Shown here in pieces: positions 16,888 to 26,196 of a DNA stretch of 64,000 nt (position 1 is the stretch's first letter; each line of letters starts with the position of its first letter). The translations under genes were made by a program, and so were the position numbers. The notes under the pieces were generated by a model. The model was given only the letters and a program-made list of their open reading frames with translations. It was not told the origin of the DNA and did no database searches. The stretch is taken from NCBI GenBank assembly GCA_021774335.1, contig JAJFJD010000043.1, positions 62,001 through 126,000 on the forward strand. Reading direction: 5' to 3'. The DNA comes from Alphaproteobacteria bacterium (GTDB lineage Bacteria; Pseudomonadota; Alphaproteobacteria; UBA8366).

Positions 16888-19204
16888 GTACGCAGTCGGC
16901 CAATCGGTCTCGCGCTTCGAAGATCCGCGCCTGTTGCGCGGCGGCGGGCGGTATGTCGACGACATCGTTCTACCGGACATGGCCTTCGGGCACGTGCTGC
17001 GCTCGCCGCATGCCCATGCCCGCATCCGTTCCATCGACACCATGGCCGCCGAGAGGGCGCCCGGCGTTCTGATAGTCCTGACCGGCGAAGACTGGGCGGC
17101 GTCGGGCTTCGCCGATCTGCCGACCGGCAGCGGCCGCAACCTGCGGGACGGATCGCCGATGTTCGTACCGCCGTATCAAGCACTGGTGCGAGACCGGGTG
17201 CGCCGCGTCGGTGACTATGTCGCCTTCGTCGTCGCCGAGACGCGAAACCAGGCGATGGACGCGGCGGAGCTTATCGAGGTCGACTACGATTCCCTCCCGT
17301 CGACCACCGATACCGAAGGATCCGCCGGGCCCGACGCCCCACCGGTCTGGGACGAATGCCCCGACAACATCTGCTACGTGCATACGGAGGGTGACAAGGA
17401 CGCGACCGACACCGCGCTCGCCGCGGCCGACCATGTGGTGCGCCAGAAACTGGTGATCAACCGGGTCAGCGCCAACAGCATGGAGCCGCGCGGCTGCATC
17501 GGTCACTACGACGCAACCGAAGATCACTACACGCTCTATACGACGCTGCAGGGATTGCAGCCCTATCGCAGCCTGCTGTCCCGCATCCTCGGCGTGCCCG
17601 AAAGCCGGGTGCGGGTGATTGCGGGGGATATCGGCGGCGGCTTCGGCATGAAATCGGCGGTCTATAACGAAGTGCCGCTCGTGCTGCTGGCGTCGAAGCA
17701 ACTGGGCCGGCCGGTCAAATGGATCAGCACCCGGTCGGAGGCGCTGCTTAGCGACGGCCATGGCCGTGACAATGTGATCGAAGCGGCGCTCGGATTGGAC
17801 AGCGACGGAAAGTTCCTCGGCCTCGACGTGAAGACGATCGCCAGCGTCGGTGCTTATGTCCAGGCCGGCGGCGAAAGCTCGGCGGTCAAGAACCTCGGTT
17901 CGCTCGCCGGTGTCTACACCACGCCGACGATCCACGCGGACGTGACCGCGGTCTTCACCAACACCAATCCGATCCGCGCCTATCGCGGCAACGGCCGACC
18001 GGAAGCCGCCTTCGTGATCGAGCGGCTGATCGACATCGCCGCCGATGAATTGGATATCGACCCGGCGGAACTGCGCCGCCGCAACACCATCTCGCCCGAC
18101 GCCCTGCCCTACAAGACCGGCCTCACCTACACCTACGATAGCGGCGAATTCGAAAAGAACATGGACATGGCGACCGATCTGGCCGACCGCGCCGGGTTCG
18201 AACAACGCCGCGCCGAGTCCGAAACCCGCGGCAAGCTGCGCGGGCTCGGTCTGTCCAACACGATCGAACGCGCCGGGTCCGAAGGGGTCGAGGGCGCGGA
18301 GATCCGCTTCGACGGCAGCGGCTCGGCCACCATCCTGACCGGGTCGATCGACCAGGGTCAGGGCCACGCCACCATGTATAAGCAACTCGCCTGCGAACGC
18401 CTCGGGCTCGACCCGGACGACGTGCGCTATGTATCGGGCGATACGGACAAGGTGCCGTTCGGACGCGGCAGTTTCGGGTCGCGGTCGGCGACGATCGGCG
18501 GGTCGGCCTTGCACGAAGCGATGCAGAAGGTGATCGCCAAAGCTACGCTTATCGCGGCCCACGCGCTCGACGCGGAGCCGGAGCAAATCGAGTTCGACGA
18601 CGGCGTGTTCAGCGTCGCCGGCACCAACCGGTCAATGACCGTCAAGGACGCGGCGCGGATCGCGATCAATCCGGACAAGCTGCCCGAGGGCTTGGAACCG
18701 GGATTGAGCGGCCATGCGATCTGGTCCCCGACCGGGATGAACTTTCCAAACGGCGCGCATGTCTGCGAACTGGAGATCGACGAGGAAACCGGCGAAACCG
18801 AAATCCTGCGCTACAGCGTGGTCGACGACGTGGGCGTGGTGCTGAACCCGCTGCTGCTCAAGGGCCAGCTGCATGGCGGTATCGCGATGGGCGTCGGACA
18901 GGTGCTGATGGAGGACATCCGCTACGAGGACGGAACGGGACAGCTATTGTCCGGCTCTTTCATGGACTACTGCATGCCGCGCGCCGACGACATGTGCCGC
19001 ATGGACATCGAGAGCAATCCGGTACCGACGAAGACCAACCCGCTCGGCGTCAAGGGCGCGGGCGAAGCCGGCACCGTCGGGGCCATGCCTGCCGTCACCA
19101 ACGCGCTGGTTGACGCGCTGTCCGTGTTGGGCGTGCGCCATGTCCCCATGCCGGCAACGCCGGAACGGTTGTGGCGCGCAATCCGGGATGCAAAAGCCGG
19201 GTAA
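16874..19204 (+). CDS. Xanthine dehydrogenase family molybdopterin-binding subunit (orphan)
   Basis: A 776-aa CoxL/XdhB-type large subunit. The N-terminal domain has FEDPRLLRGGGRYVDDI and RSPHAHARI; the molybdopterin part has GDIGGGFGMK, the active-site loop AYRGNGRPEA and the C-terminal GVKGAGEAG with the catalytic glutamate. This loop differs from the cysteine-containing CO dehydrogenase loop, so an aldehyde or heterocycle hydroxylase is more likely. No FAD or 2Fe-2S subunit gene lies beside it, which is unusual. Its start overlaps the OYE stub, and it is convergent with the LysR gene. Confidence 0.9.
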   Translation: MAMGEYAVGQSVSRFEDPRLLRGGGRYVDDIVLPDMAFGHVLRSPHAHARIRSIDTMAAERAPGVLIVLTGEDWAASGFADLPTGSGRNLRDGSPMFVPPYQALVRDRVRRVGDYVAFVVAETRNQAMDAAELIEVDYDSLPSTTDTEGSAGPDAPPVWDECPDNICYVHTEGDKDATDTALAAADHVVRQKLVINRVSANSMEPRGCIGHYDATEDHYTLYTTLQGLQPYRSLLSRILGVPESRVRVIAGDIGGGFGMKSAVYNEVPLVLLASKQLGRPVKWISTRSEALLSDGHGRDNVIEAALGLDSDGKFLGLDVKTIASVGAYVQAGGESSAVKNLGSLAGVYTTPTIHADVTAVFTNTNPIRAYRGNGRPEAAFVIERLIDIAADELDIDPAELRRRNTISPDALPYKTGLTYTYDSGEFEKNMDMATDLADRAGFEQRRAESETRGKLRGLGLSNTIERAGSEGVEGAEIRFDGSGSATILTGSIDQGQGHATMYKQLACERLGLDPDDVRYVSGDTDKVPFGRGSFGSRSATIGGSALHEAMQKVIAKATLIAAHALDAEPEQIEFDDGVFSVAGTNRSMTVKDAARIAINPDKLPEGLEPGLSGHAIWSPTGMNFPNGAHVCELEIDEETGETEILRYSVVDDVGVVLNPLLLKGQLHGGIAMGVGQVLMEDIRYEDGTGQLLSGSFMDYCMPRADDMCRMDIESNPVPTKTNPLGVKGAGEAGTVGAMPAVTNALVDALSVLGVRHVPMPATPERLWRAIRDAKAG

Positions 19205-19217
19205 GGGCGATCCGCCG

Positions 19218-20171
19218 TTACGGCGCCTTGCCGATCAGGAAATCACGCTCCGACTCGATCAGATTGGACAGGAAGGAAATCGCCTGCCGGACCCGGGCGA
19301 GATGGAGCAGGTCCTCGTGGACCGCGAGCCAGAAGTCGCGCTTCACGACGACCGTTTCGCCCAGGATTCGGGTCAGCCGCGTGTCGCGGGACGCCAGAAA
19401 CGTCGGCAGCATCGCGATGCCGATGCCCGACAATGCCGCGTGATACTGCGCCACCAAACTTGTGGAACGGAAGATCGCGTTGGGATCGCGCAGCACGTCC
19501 GACGTCCAGCGAACGGCGGATATCTGCACCAGTTCGTCGATATAGTCGATGAAGTCATGCTTGCTGAGTTCGTCCAACGAGCCCGGCATGCCATGCGCGG
19601 CCAGGTAACCCGGCGTGGCGTAAAAATGCAGGGCGAACTCGCCGATCTTCGTGACGGAGATGCGCCGGCCCTGCGGCTTGGGAAAGGAGATCAGGATATC
19701 CGCTTCGCGCTTGGACAGATTGATCCAATGCGATGCGGTGACCAGTTCGATCCGGATCGACGGCGATTGCCGGTATAGCGCTTCGAAGCGCGGGGCCAGG
19801 TACAAACTGCCAAGCGCTTCCATCGTCGCCACGCGAACAATCCCGCCCGGCGCGTTCGTGGCGTCACTGAAATCGGCGGCGATGGAATGCGCGTGCGCCT
19901 CCATGCCTTCCGCGTGCGCCAGCAGGTTATGGCCCGCATCGGTTAGGAGAAATCCCAGCCGGGTCCGTTCGAACAATTTCTCGTTCAACGCGTCTTCGAG
20001 CGCACGCAGCCGGCGGCCCACCGTGGAATGATTGACGCCAAGATGCCGGGCCGTTTCGGACAGGCTCTTGAACTGGGCGACAGCGAGGAAAACCTCTATG
20101 TCCGACCAGTCAAATTGCTTCGACTTGGCCACAGTAGGCAACGAATTGCTGCTGATCAGATCGCCCGACAA
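19218..20171 (-). CDS. LysR family transcriptional regulator
   Basis: A 317-aa LysR-type regulator. The helix-turn-helix lies around residues 20-75 (DIEVFLAVAQFKSLSETARHLG then NHSTVGRRLRALEDALNE). The first codon of the frame is TTG and no strong ribosome site is visible, so the start may lie a few codons further in. It is the last gene of the minus-strand run that begins with HyuA, 41 bases after the nitrilase, and is the natural candidate to control that run. The inducer is unknown. Confidence 0.87.
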   Translation of the reverse strand: MSGDLISSNSLPTVAKSKQFDWSDIEVFLAVAQFKSLSETARHLGVNHSTVGRRLRALEDALNEKLFERTRLGFLLTDAGHNLLAHAEGMEAHAHSIAADFSDATNAPGGIVRVATMEALGSLYLAPRFEALYRQSPSIRIELVTASHWINLSKREADILISFPKPQGRRISVTKIGEFALHFYATPGYLAAHGMPGSLDELSKHDFIDYIDELVQISAVRWTSDVLRDPNAIFRSTSLVAQYHAALSGIGIAMLPTFLASRDTRLTRILGETVVVKRDFWLAVHEDLLHLARVRQAISFLSNLIESERDFLIGKAP

Positions 20172-20212
20172 CGCCTGCTACCGTCCGTGACATCATACTG
20201 AGCGGCCGCATT

Positions 20213-21259
20213 TTATTCGGCCGCATCGGCTCTCGCCCATCGGGAGTTTAGCATGTCGAAGTCATAGCTGCGCGGCCCGTCGTTTCCCGGCAGCCGCGCC
20301 GGGTCGCGCGGCGAGCGGTCAACCGCGAAATCGAAGATGTCGAACCGGTTGTAATAGCCGGCCACGTCATGAAACTGCTTCGGCACAACGCAGTCCTGCA
20401 GATCAATATCCGCAACGAGAAGCTCGTCCTCCCGGGATGCCGTCTCGGCAATAACGTTGCCTTGCGGATTGAGGACCATCGACGCGCCGCGCGGCGATCC
20501 GGTGATGATATCCATCGCTTCGTCACCGAGCGGTTTCAATGCGTCGAGCGCCGTCTCGTCCAGGATCGACGAGGCGACGATATTAAACGCCTTCGCCTCG
20601 AAGGAATGCGCGCCGGCGCGGATGCGGATCGCGCTGGTCAGGTCATAGGCGTCGTTCGCGCTCGGCTGATGGGTCGGCCAGATCGGCGGATAGGAGGACA
20701 TGTGCACCTGCTCGCCCATCGCGATCAACGCATAGCGGGCGAGCGGGTTGGTATTCTCGCCGCAGATCAGCATGCCGATGCGGCCCAGCGACGTTTCGGT
20801 AACTCGCAGCCCGACCCCGTCGCCGTTTGCCCAGATCAATTTCTCGAAAAAGGTGGGCACAAGTTTGCGGTGGTGGTTCAGGATCGATCCATCCTTGTCG
20901 ATCAGCAGATTCGAATTCCAGAGGCAGCCGACACTGACGTCGGTCGACTCGCTGATGCCCATCGACACCATGATCTGTGCGTCGCGGGCCGCCCGGCAAA
21001 GATCGGCGATCTCCGGCCCGGGGACGCGGATCGACGCGGCGACGAACCGTTCGAAAAATTCGTGGTTCCGGTAGGGCGGCGCCACCGCCGTCCAGAGCGG
21101 AAACCCCGGCACGTAGGACTCGGGAAAGACGACGAGATCAGCGCCCTTCTCCGATGCTTCGGCAATCAGACGGCAGGCCTTCGCGACCGTCGCCCGGGGA
21201 TCGAGATAGACCGGCGCGACATGCGCCGCGCAGACGGTAATCTTGCTGTTCTCACGCAA
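20213..21259 (-). CDS. Nitrilase (carbon-nitrogen hydrolase family)
   Basis: A 348-aa nitrilase-superfamily enzyme of the length usual for true nitrilases. The triad is clear: Glu47 (DLVVFPESYVPGFP), Lys132 (HHRKLVPTFFEK) and Cys166 (LICGENTNPLARY). The VPGFP and CGENTNP segments match the nitrilase branch that hydrolyses R-CN to the acid and ammonia, not the amidase or carbamoylase branches. It lies directly downstream of the transporter binding protein, so it probably acts on an imported nitrile. Actual substrates cannot be read from sequence. Confidence 0.9.
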   Translation of the reverse strand: MRENSKITVCAAHVAPVYLDPRATVAKACRLIAEASEKGADLVVFPESYVPGFPLWTAVAPPYRNHEFFERFVAASIRVPGPEIADLCRAARDAQIMVSMGISESTDVSVGCLWNSNLLIDKDGSILNHHRKLVPTFFEKLIWANGDGVGLRVTETSLGRIGMLICGENTNPLARYALIAMGEQVHMSSYPPIWPTHQPSANDAYDLTSAIRIRAGAHSFEAKAFNIVASSILDETALDALKPLGDEAMDIITGSPRGASMVLNPQGNVIAETASREDELLVADIDLQDCVVPKQFHDVAGYYNRFDIFDFAVDRSPRDPARLPGNDGPRSYDFDMLNSRWARADAAE

Positions 21260-21331
21260 CTTTGGGCTCCCGTGAAACCGCAGGCCGGGGGCAGCGGCTA
21301 AACCACCGCCCCCGTATACCTGCGTTCTTCC

Positions 21332-22651
21332 TTACAGCTTGTATTTGCGGAAGTCGTAGCGCGGCGGCAGCAGCGCTTCCATTTCCGCGCGCGGGATATG
21401 CTTCTTGACGGCAAACTTCCCGTTTTGCACCTGACTGATGTAGCAGTCGATCATGCCGCTATGGTCTTCGGCACGCAGGACTTTCGCACCCTGCGGATGG
21501 GCCAGCGAGTTATCCATCTTCAGGCCTTCCAGCGCCTCGATGACGCCCGGCGTGTCCTTCTTCCGCTGCCAGCCCGACTCCTCGATCGCCTTCTTCAGGA
21601 CGAAGAAATTCTCATAGGACTGCCAGGCATGACTCTTCGCCATCACCCGGTTCGAGCCGTTTTCCTTGGCGTGTACCGGATCAATATTCATCATTTTGAT
21701 GAATGCCCTGTGATACTCATCGTCCTTGTACTCCAACGGACGCGGGAAGTTCTCGAGGAAGTAGACGCCTTCCGCCGCACCGTTGATCGCTGCGGGATCG
21801 ATCGCTTCGATGGTGCCGCTGACCGAGTACATTTTCATCTTCTCGTCCAGCTTCATCGACTTGGATTGGGTGTAGAACGCCACCGATAACGCGCCGAAGA
21901 ATACGGAGAACAGGACTTCGGTTTCCTCCGGGATCTTCGCGAGATACGGCACCAGGTCCTTGGTGCCGAGCGGCACGGCGATCGGATCGTTGACCTTGCC
22001 GCCCATCGACTCGATCAGCTTCCGATGTTCCTGATGATGACTGTGGCCCCAGGCGTAGTCGGGGAAGATCATCGTCCAGTTCTTGCCGAGGTTCTTGAAC
22101 GCCCAGGGCGCGCCCGCCGCGGCCAGAGCATAGGTATCGGTGCCCGTGCGGAAGCTGTAGCGCGTGCCCTTCGACCCCGTCGCCTCGGTCGCCTCGCCAG
22201 CGGAGAAATACGGTGTCTTCAATTCGGATGCGATGGGAATCGACGCGAGCATGATGCCCGAATGCACCGAGCCCACCACGAAGCGGGCCTTCGACCGCTG
22301 GATGAGCGAGCGCAGTTTCCGGGCACCCGCCGCCGGGTTGGATTCGGTATCCGCGACCGGCACTTCGAGTTTCCGGCCGGCGATGCCGCCACCCTCGTTG
22401 ATGACCTTCACCGCAGCCTTGGCGCATTGGTCATGCCAATAACCCCAGGACGAGAAGCCGCCGGTCACTTCGCATTGATGGCCGATGACAATGGGGCCGC
22501 TTTCCTTGGCGAACAGGTCGCGGGTCAGGGAAACATACGCGGTCGACGCGATCGCGCCGCCAGCGAGCGCCGTCTGCAGAAAGCTTCGGCGGGGCAATGT
22601 AACCAAGCTGTCCGGAACGCGGGGCGCCGGCTTCTTGTCTTTGCTCTTCAT
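21332..22651 (-). CDS. ABC transporter substrate-binding protein, branched-chain amino acid/amide type
   Basis: A 439-aa periplasmic binding protein of the HAAT (LivJ/FmdD-like) class. The ATG at 22651 follows AGGGAG; a GTG three codons earlier is possible. A Tat signal is visible (RRSFLQTALAGGAIAS), so it is exported folded. The mature part begins near GPIVIGHQCEVTGGFS, with GRKLEVPVADTESNPAAG and the two-lobed receptor pattern. It completes the LivHMGF system directly upstream. Position next to a nitrilase and an isonitrile-hydratase-like gene suggests an amide, nitrile or amino-acid-like ligand. Confidence 0.9.
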   Translation of the reverse strand: MKSKDKKPAPRVPDSLVTLPRRSFLQTALAGGAIASTAYVSLTRDLFAKESGPIVIGHQCEVTGGFSSWGYWHDQCAKAAVKVINEGGGIAGRKLEVPVADTESNPAAGARKLRSLIQRSKARFVVGSVHSGIMLASIPIASELKTPYFSAGEATEATGSKGTRYSFRTGTDTYALAAAGAPWAFKNLGKNWTMIFPDYAWGHSHHQEHRKLIESMGGKVNDPIAVPLGTKDLVPYLAKIPEETEVLFSVFFGALSVAFYTQSKSMKLDEKMKMYSVSGTIEAIDPAAINGAAEGVYFLENFPRPLEYKDDEYHRAFIKMMNIDPVHAKENGSNRVMAKSHAWQSYENFFVLKKAIEESGWQRKKDTPGVIEALEGLKMDNSLAHPQGAKVLRAEDHSGMIDCYISQVQNGKFAVKKHIPRAEMEALLPPRYDFRKYKL

Positions 22652-22671
22652 CTCTATCACTCCCTATTTTG

Positions 22672-23370
22672 CTATGCGGCCATCCCGAGATATCGATGAA
22701 CGACATCGGGTTGGGTCTTGAGGTCCGCAGCGCTCGACTCGTGGACGATGGTGCCTTTTTCCATGAGATAGATGCGGCTGCAGATTTTGAATGCGGTAAC
22801 CAGATTCTGTTCGACCAGAAGGATGGAAACACCGGTGCCGTTGATCTTCTTGATCTCGGCCCGGATCTCCTTGACCAGGATCGGCATGATGCCTTCCGTC
22901 GGTTCGTCGAGAATGATCAATTTCGGCTGCATGACGAGGCAGCGGGCGATCGCCACTTGCTGCTGGTCGCCGCCCGACAACGTCCCGCCCTTCTGGCTCA
23001 GGCGTTCCTTCAGGCGCGGGAAACGGTCATAGGCCAATGCCCTTTGCTCGGGCGACGGGTCGCGCGGCAGGCCGAGAAATAGGTTCTCCTCGACAGTCAG
23101 GTTCGGGAAAATGCCACGCCCCTGCGGCACGTAACCGACACCCTGACGTGGCACCTTATGCGCTGCCAGACCGGTCAGATCGACACCGTTAAACGCGGCG
23201 TGTCCGGACGACGCCGGGACCAATCCCATGATCGATTTCAACGTGGTGGTCTTTCCCACGCCATTGCGGCCCAGCAAGCCGACGATCTCGCCGTCGCCCA
23301 CATCGAGGGAGACGCCCTGAAGTACCTCTACCTTGCCGTAGCGTGCACGAAGATCGCGGACCTCAAGCAT
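22672..23370 (-). CDS. livF: ABC transporter ATP-binding protein, LivF type
   Basis: A 232-aa ATPase. The ATG at 23370 fits the natural start MLEVRDLRARYGKVEVL and overlaps the end of the LivG gene by eight bases. Walker A is GRNGVGKTT, the signature is LSGGDQQQVAIARCL and Walker B is LIILDEPTEGI. The protein would couple ATP hydrolysis to uptake through LivH and LivM at the inner membrane. Gene order LivH, LivM, LivG, LivF, binding protein is standard for the branched-chain amino acid/amide family. Confidence 0.93.
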   Translation of the reverse strand: MLEVRDLRARYGKVEVLQGVSLDVGDGEIVGLLGRNGVGKTTTLKSIMGLVPASSGHAAFNGVDLTGLAAHKVPRQGVGYVPQGRGIFPNLTVEENLFLGLPRDPSPEQRALAYDRFPRLKERLSQKGGTLSGGDQQQVAIARCLVMQPKLIILDEPTEGIMPILVKEIRAEIKKINGTGVSILLVEQNLVTAFKICSRIYLMEKGTIVHESSAADLKTQPDVVHRYLGMAA

Positions 23371-24139
23371 GGGCGGCCTCCTCTTCGTCGTCATCGTCTT
23401 CGTCGCCGAGATAGGCTTCGCGGACCGCCGCATTCTTCGCGATGTCCTGCGGCGCGCCTCGGGCCAGGACGCCGCCTTGCGCCATCACCGTGATCTGCTC
23501 GGCCAGGTCGAAGACGACCGGCATGTCATGCTCGATGATGATGATGTCGACGGATTTCGCCAGCTGCCTGATCTTCTCCACCGTCGCTTCGGTTTCCGCC
23601 GGGCCCATGCCGCAGATCGGCTCGTCCAGCAGCAGCAGTTTCGGTTCCGTCGCCAGGGCGATACCGATCTCCAGCAAGGCAACGTCGCCATAGGACAAGG
23701 TGCCGGCGGACGTGTCGCGCAAATCACCAAGCCCGGTCTGTTCCAACACCGCGTCGACGCGCTTAGATGTTCCGACAAAACTGCTTCGCCGGGCGAAGGC
23801 ATGCATCACACCCTGCCGCGCCTGCGCCGCGATCCATAGATTTTCCGCCACGGTCATCGAATCGAACACGCTCTTGATCTGCAGCGACCGGCTCATGCCG
23901 AGACGGCTGATCTTATGCGGCGGCATACGGGAGATGTCGGTGCCGTGGAACCGCACCGCGCCGGAGTCCGACTTCAGCATGCCGGAGATCGTGTTGAACA
24001 ACGTCGTCTTGCCGGCCCCGTTCGGGCCGATGATCGCGTGCAGGACATTCGGCTCCAGGTCGAGCGTCACATGATCCAATGCCACCAGCCCGCCGAAGCG
24101 TTTGGTCAGGTCGGCGATCTGCAGCATCGGCACGGTCAT
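23363..24139 (-). CDS. livG: ABC transporter ATP-binding protein, LivG type
   Basis: A 258-aa ATPase starting at MTVPMLQIADLTKRFGG; the ATG overlaps the LivM stop by four bases. Walker A is GPNGAGKTT; the signature is LSYGDVALLEIGIAL, a variant of the LSYGEQ of LivG proteins; Walker B is LLLLDEPICGM. The C-terminus is unusually acidic (EDDDDEEEAAHA). It forms the cytosolic motor with LivF. A longer upstream frame exists but overlaps LivM completely and is not supported. Confidence 0.92.
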   Translation of the reverse strand: MTVPMLQIADLTKRFGGLVALDHVTLDLEPNVLHAIIGPNGAGKTTLFNTISGMLKSDSGAVRFHGTDISRMPPHKISRLGMSRSLQIKSVFDSMTVAENLWIAAQARQGVMHAFARRSSFVGTSKRVDAVLEQTGLGDLRDTSAGTLSYGDVALLEIGIALATEPKLLLLDEPICGMGPAETEATVEKIRQLAKSVDIIIIEHDMPVVFDLAEQITVMAQGGVLARGAPQDIAKNAAVREAYLGDEDDDDEEEAAHA

Positions 24140-25164
24140 GGCCCGGCCTCGCTTTTCGCCGGGACCGGGGTTGGTTCGGTCGGCGTCGGGCTCGCCTCCG
24201 ATTTGGACACAAAGCGGTCGAGCAGCGTGTTCCAGATTCCCGCCAACCCTTTCGGCGCGAAAATCACCGTCACGATGACGATCACGCCGACCAGGATCGG
24301 GTAGTGTTCCCAAACGTTGGAGAGTTCTTCGCGGACGATGATCAGCAGCGCGGTGCCGATCGCAGGGCCAAACAACGTGCCCGCCCCGCCGACGATCGTC
24401 CACACCACGCCTTCGCCAGACACGTGGTAGAACATGTAGGACGCCGAGGCGTAGCGCCCGAACAGCGCGAACAGACACCCCGCCAGCCCGGCGAACCCAC
24501 CAGCGATGACGAAGGCGACCCAGCGCAGAAAATAGACGTTCAGCCCGATCAGCGACGCGCGGACATCGTTCTCCCGCACCGCCATCAGGGCCATGCCGAA
24601 CGGACTCTTGATGATCCGATGTTTGAGATAGAAGGCCGACCCCACCGCGAGAAGGATGAAGAAATACTGCACCGTCGGATCGGTCAGGCTGAGTTCGAAT
24701 TCGCCGACCGTCAGCATCGGCGGCATCGAGAAACTCGTCCCGTCATCGCCGCCGGTCAGCGGCTTCGCGCTCAGCGCGATAAAATAGAAGATCAATGAGA
24801 AAACGACCGTAATGATCGCGAAATAATGCCAGGTCAGACGCACGGCGAGCGCGCCCGCGACTGCCGCCGTTCCGACAGCCACGACCATGCCGAGACCGAG
24901 CGCCGGCCAAAACCCCAGGCCGAACTTGGCGATACCGACCGCGACGCCGAACATCCCCATCCCGAAGAACAGCGCCTGTCCGAACGACAACAACCCGACA
25001 TAGCCAAACAACAGGTTCACGCTGGCCGCGAACAGCGACCAGATGATGATCTCGGCCAGGATACCCAGCCAATAGTCATAGCCCAACGCCGGCAATAGCC
25101 AGGGTGCTGCGACCAACAGCGTGATCGTGACCAGGAAAGCGATTCGATTGATGCGATCCTTCAC
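24136..25164 (-). CDS. livM: ABC transporter permease, LivM type
   Basis: A 342-aa integral membrane protein with about nine to ten hydrophobic segments, starting MKDRINRIAFLVTITLLVAAPWLLP. The motif SVNLLFGYVGLLSFGQALFFGMG is the conserved LivM permease segment. The C-terminus is a short soluble proline-rich tail. It overlaps LivH and LivG by four bases each. It forms the translocation channel with LivH. Confidence 0.92.
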   Translation of the reverse strand: MKDRINRIAFLVTITLLVAAPWLLPALGYDYWLGILAEIIIWSLFAASVNLLFGYVGLLSFGQALFFGMGMFGVAVGIAKFGLGFWPALGLGMVVAVGTAAVAGALAVRLTWHYFAIITVVFSLIFYFIALSAKPLTGGDDGTSFSMPPMLTVGEFELSLTDPTVQYFFILLAVGSAFYLKHRIIKSPFGMALMAVRENDVRASLIGLNVYFLRWVAFVIAGGFAGLAGCLFALFGRYASASYMFYHVSGEGVVWTIVGGAGTLFGPAIGTALLIIVREELSNVWEHYPILVGVIVIVTVIFAPKGLAGIWNTLLDRFVSKSEASPTPTEPTPVPAKSEAGP

Positions 25165-26018
25165 CGCGTCGCCCCGCCGAAGATGCCGTGCGGACGGGCG
25201 ATCAAGACCGCGCTCATCAAGCAGAGTGAGACGATGCGGGCGATCGTCGGGTCGGCGAAGCTGGTCACGATGCCTTCGGTCACCGCCAGCAGGACCGCAG
25301 CGGCCACGGTGCCTTGCAGGTTGCCAAGGCCGCCGATGATCACCGCCATGAAGCAGAACGGCAGCACGTCGACGCCGGTCTGGAAATCAACCGTCGTGAT
25401 CGGCGCGGCCACCGCTCCGCCGAGCGCCGCCATGGCGAATCCGAGGGCAAAGGTCACCGTGTAGACCATGCGCGCGGGCACGCCCATGGCAAGCGCCGTG
25501 TCCCGGTCGAACCGGACCGCGCGCATCCACGTGCCCAGCTTGGTGCCATGCAGGAAGAGAAAGAACCCGGCAATGGCGAGGATCGCGGCACCCGCCGCGA
25601 ACAACCGGTAGATATCGTACTCGATGCCGAACAGCGGGATCGTTCCCTCGATCGGCGGCAGGATGCGTTTCGGCGTGGCCCCGAACCCGGCCCGCACTAC
25701 TTCCTGGATGATGATCGACAGGCCGAATGTCGCGACGATCGATAGGGCCGCGGTTCCCCGGATCGGTTGGATGACCGCACGCTCTACCAGAGCGCCGAGT
25801 CCGAACCCCAACAAAGGAACGATCAGGAAGGCGAGCCAGTAGTTGCCGGTCGCCTCCAGCACGAACCAGGTGAGGACCGTCCCCACCATGAAGAAGTCGC
25901 CATGCGCCAGATTGATGATGTCGAGCAGGCCGAAGATGATCGACAGGCCCAGCGCGATGAGCGCAATTATCAGGCCCCAGACCAGACCGTTGAACGCAAG
26001 AGCGACGACGAGATCCAT
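25161..26018 (-). CDS. livH: ABC transporter permease, LivH type
   Basis: A 285-aa integral membrane protein with about eight hydrophobic segments. The N-terminal segment VWGLIIALIALGLSIIFGLLDIINLAHGDFFMVG is the LivH signature region (INLAHG). It is the first gene of the transporter set; the 178-base gap upstream should contain its promoter and includes a TGTGC/GCACA inverted repeat. The downstream LivM gene overlaps by four bases. Confidence 0.92.
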   Translation of the reverse strand: MDLVVALAFNGLVWGLIIALIALGLSIIFGLLDIINLAHGDFFMVGTVLTWFVLEATGNYWLAFLIVPLLGFGLGALVERAVIQPIRGTAALSIVATFGLSIIIQEVVRAGFGATPKRILPPIEGTIPLFGIEYDIYRLFAAGAAILAIAGFFLFLHGTKLGTWMRAVRFDRDTALAMGVPARMVYTVTFALGFAMAALGGAVAAPITTVDFQTGVDVLPFCFMAVIIGGLGNLQGTVAAAVLLAVTEGIVTSFADPTIARIVSLCLMSAVLIARPHGIFGGATR

Positions 26019-26135
26019 ATCACGGCGGCTTACCCGTTACGCCGGGGACCGGTTTCCCTGCCTCCGGCTGTTTCTTGTTAACCAAAGTTTGCGTCGCGCA
26101 AAAATGTCTTTCAATTCGAAAAACTCGCACACAGT

Positions 26136-26153
26136 TGTGCAATTTTGCGCACA
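26136..26153. promoter_or_regulatory. TGTGC-N8-GCACA inverted repeat upstream of livH
   Basis: Five-base arms TGTGC (26136-26140) and GCACA (26149-26153) lie in the AT-rich 178-base gap between the isonitrile-hydratase-like gene and livH. The gap is markedly richer in A and T than its surroundings. The repeat is a plausible regulator site for the transporter operon. I found no strong sigma-70 promoter to anchor it. Confidence 0.28.
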
Positions 26154-26196
26154 CATAGATATATGATGCTGTTGAGTTATCGATATACGCTTGATC

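Noticed and set aside
16970..18586. 538-codon minus-strand open frame
   Set aside because: It is antisense to the CoxL-type gene, with no family pattern.
23363..24478. 371-codon frame extending LivG upstream
   Set aside because: The extra 113 codons lie inside livM; MTVPMLQIADLTKRFGG is the normal LivG start with a 4-base overlap.
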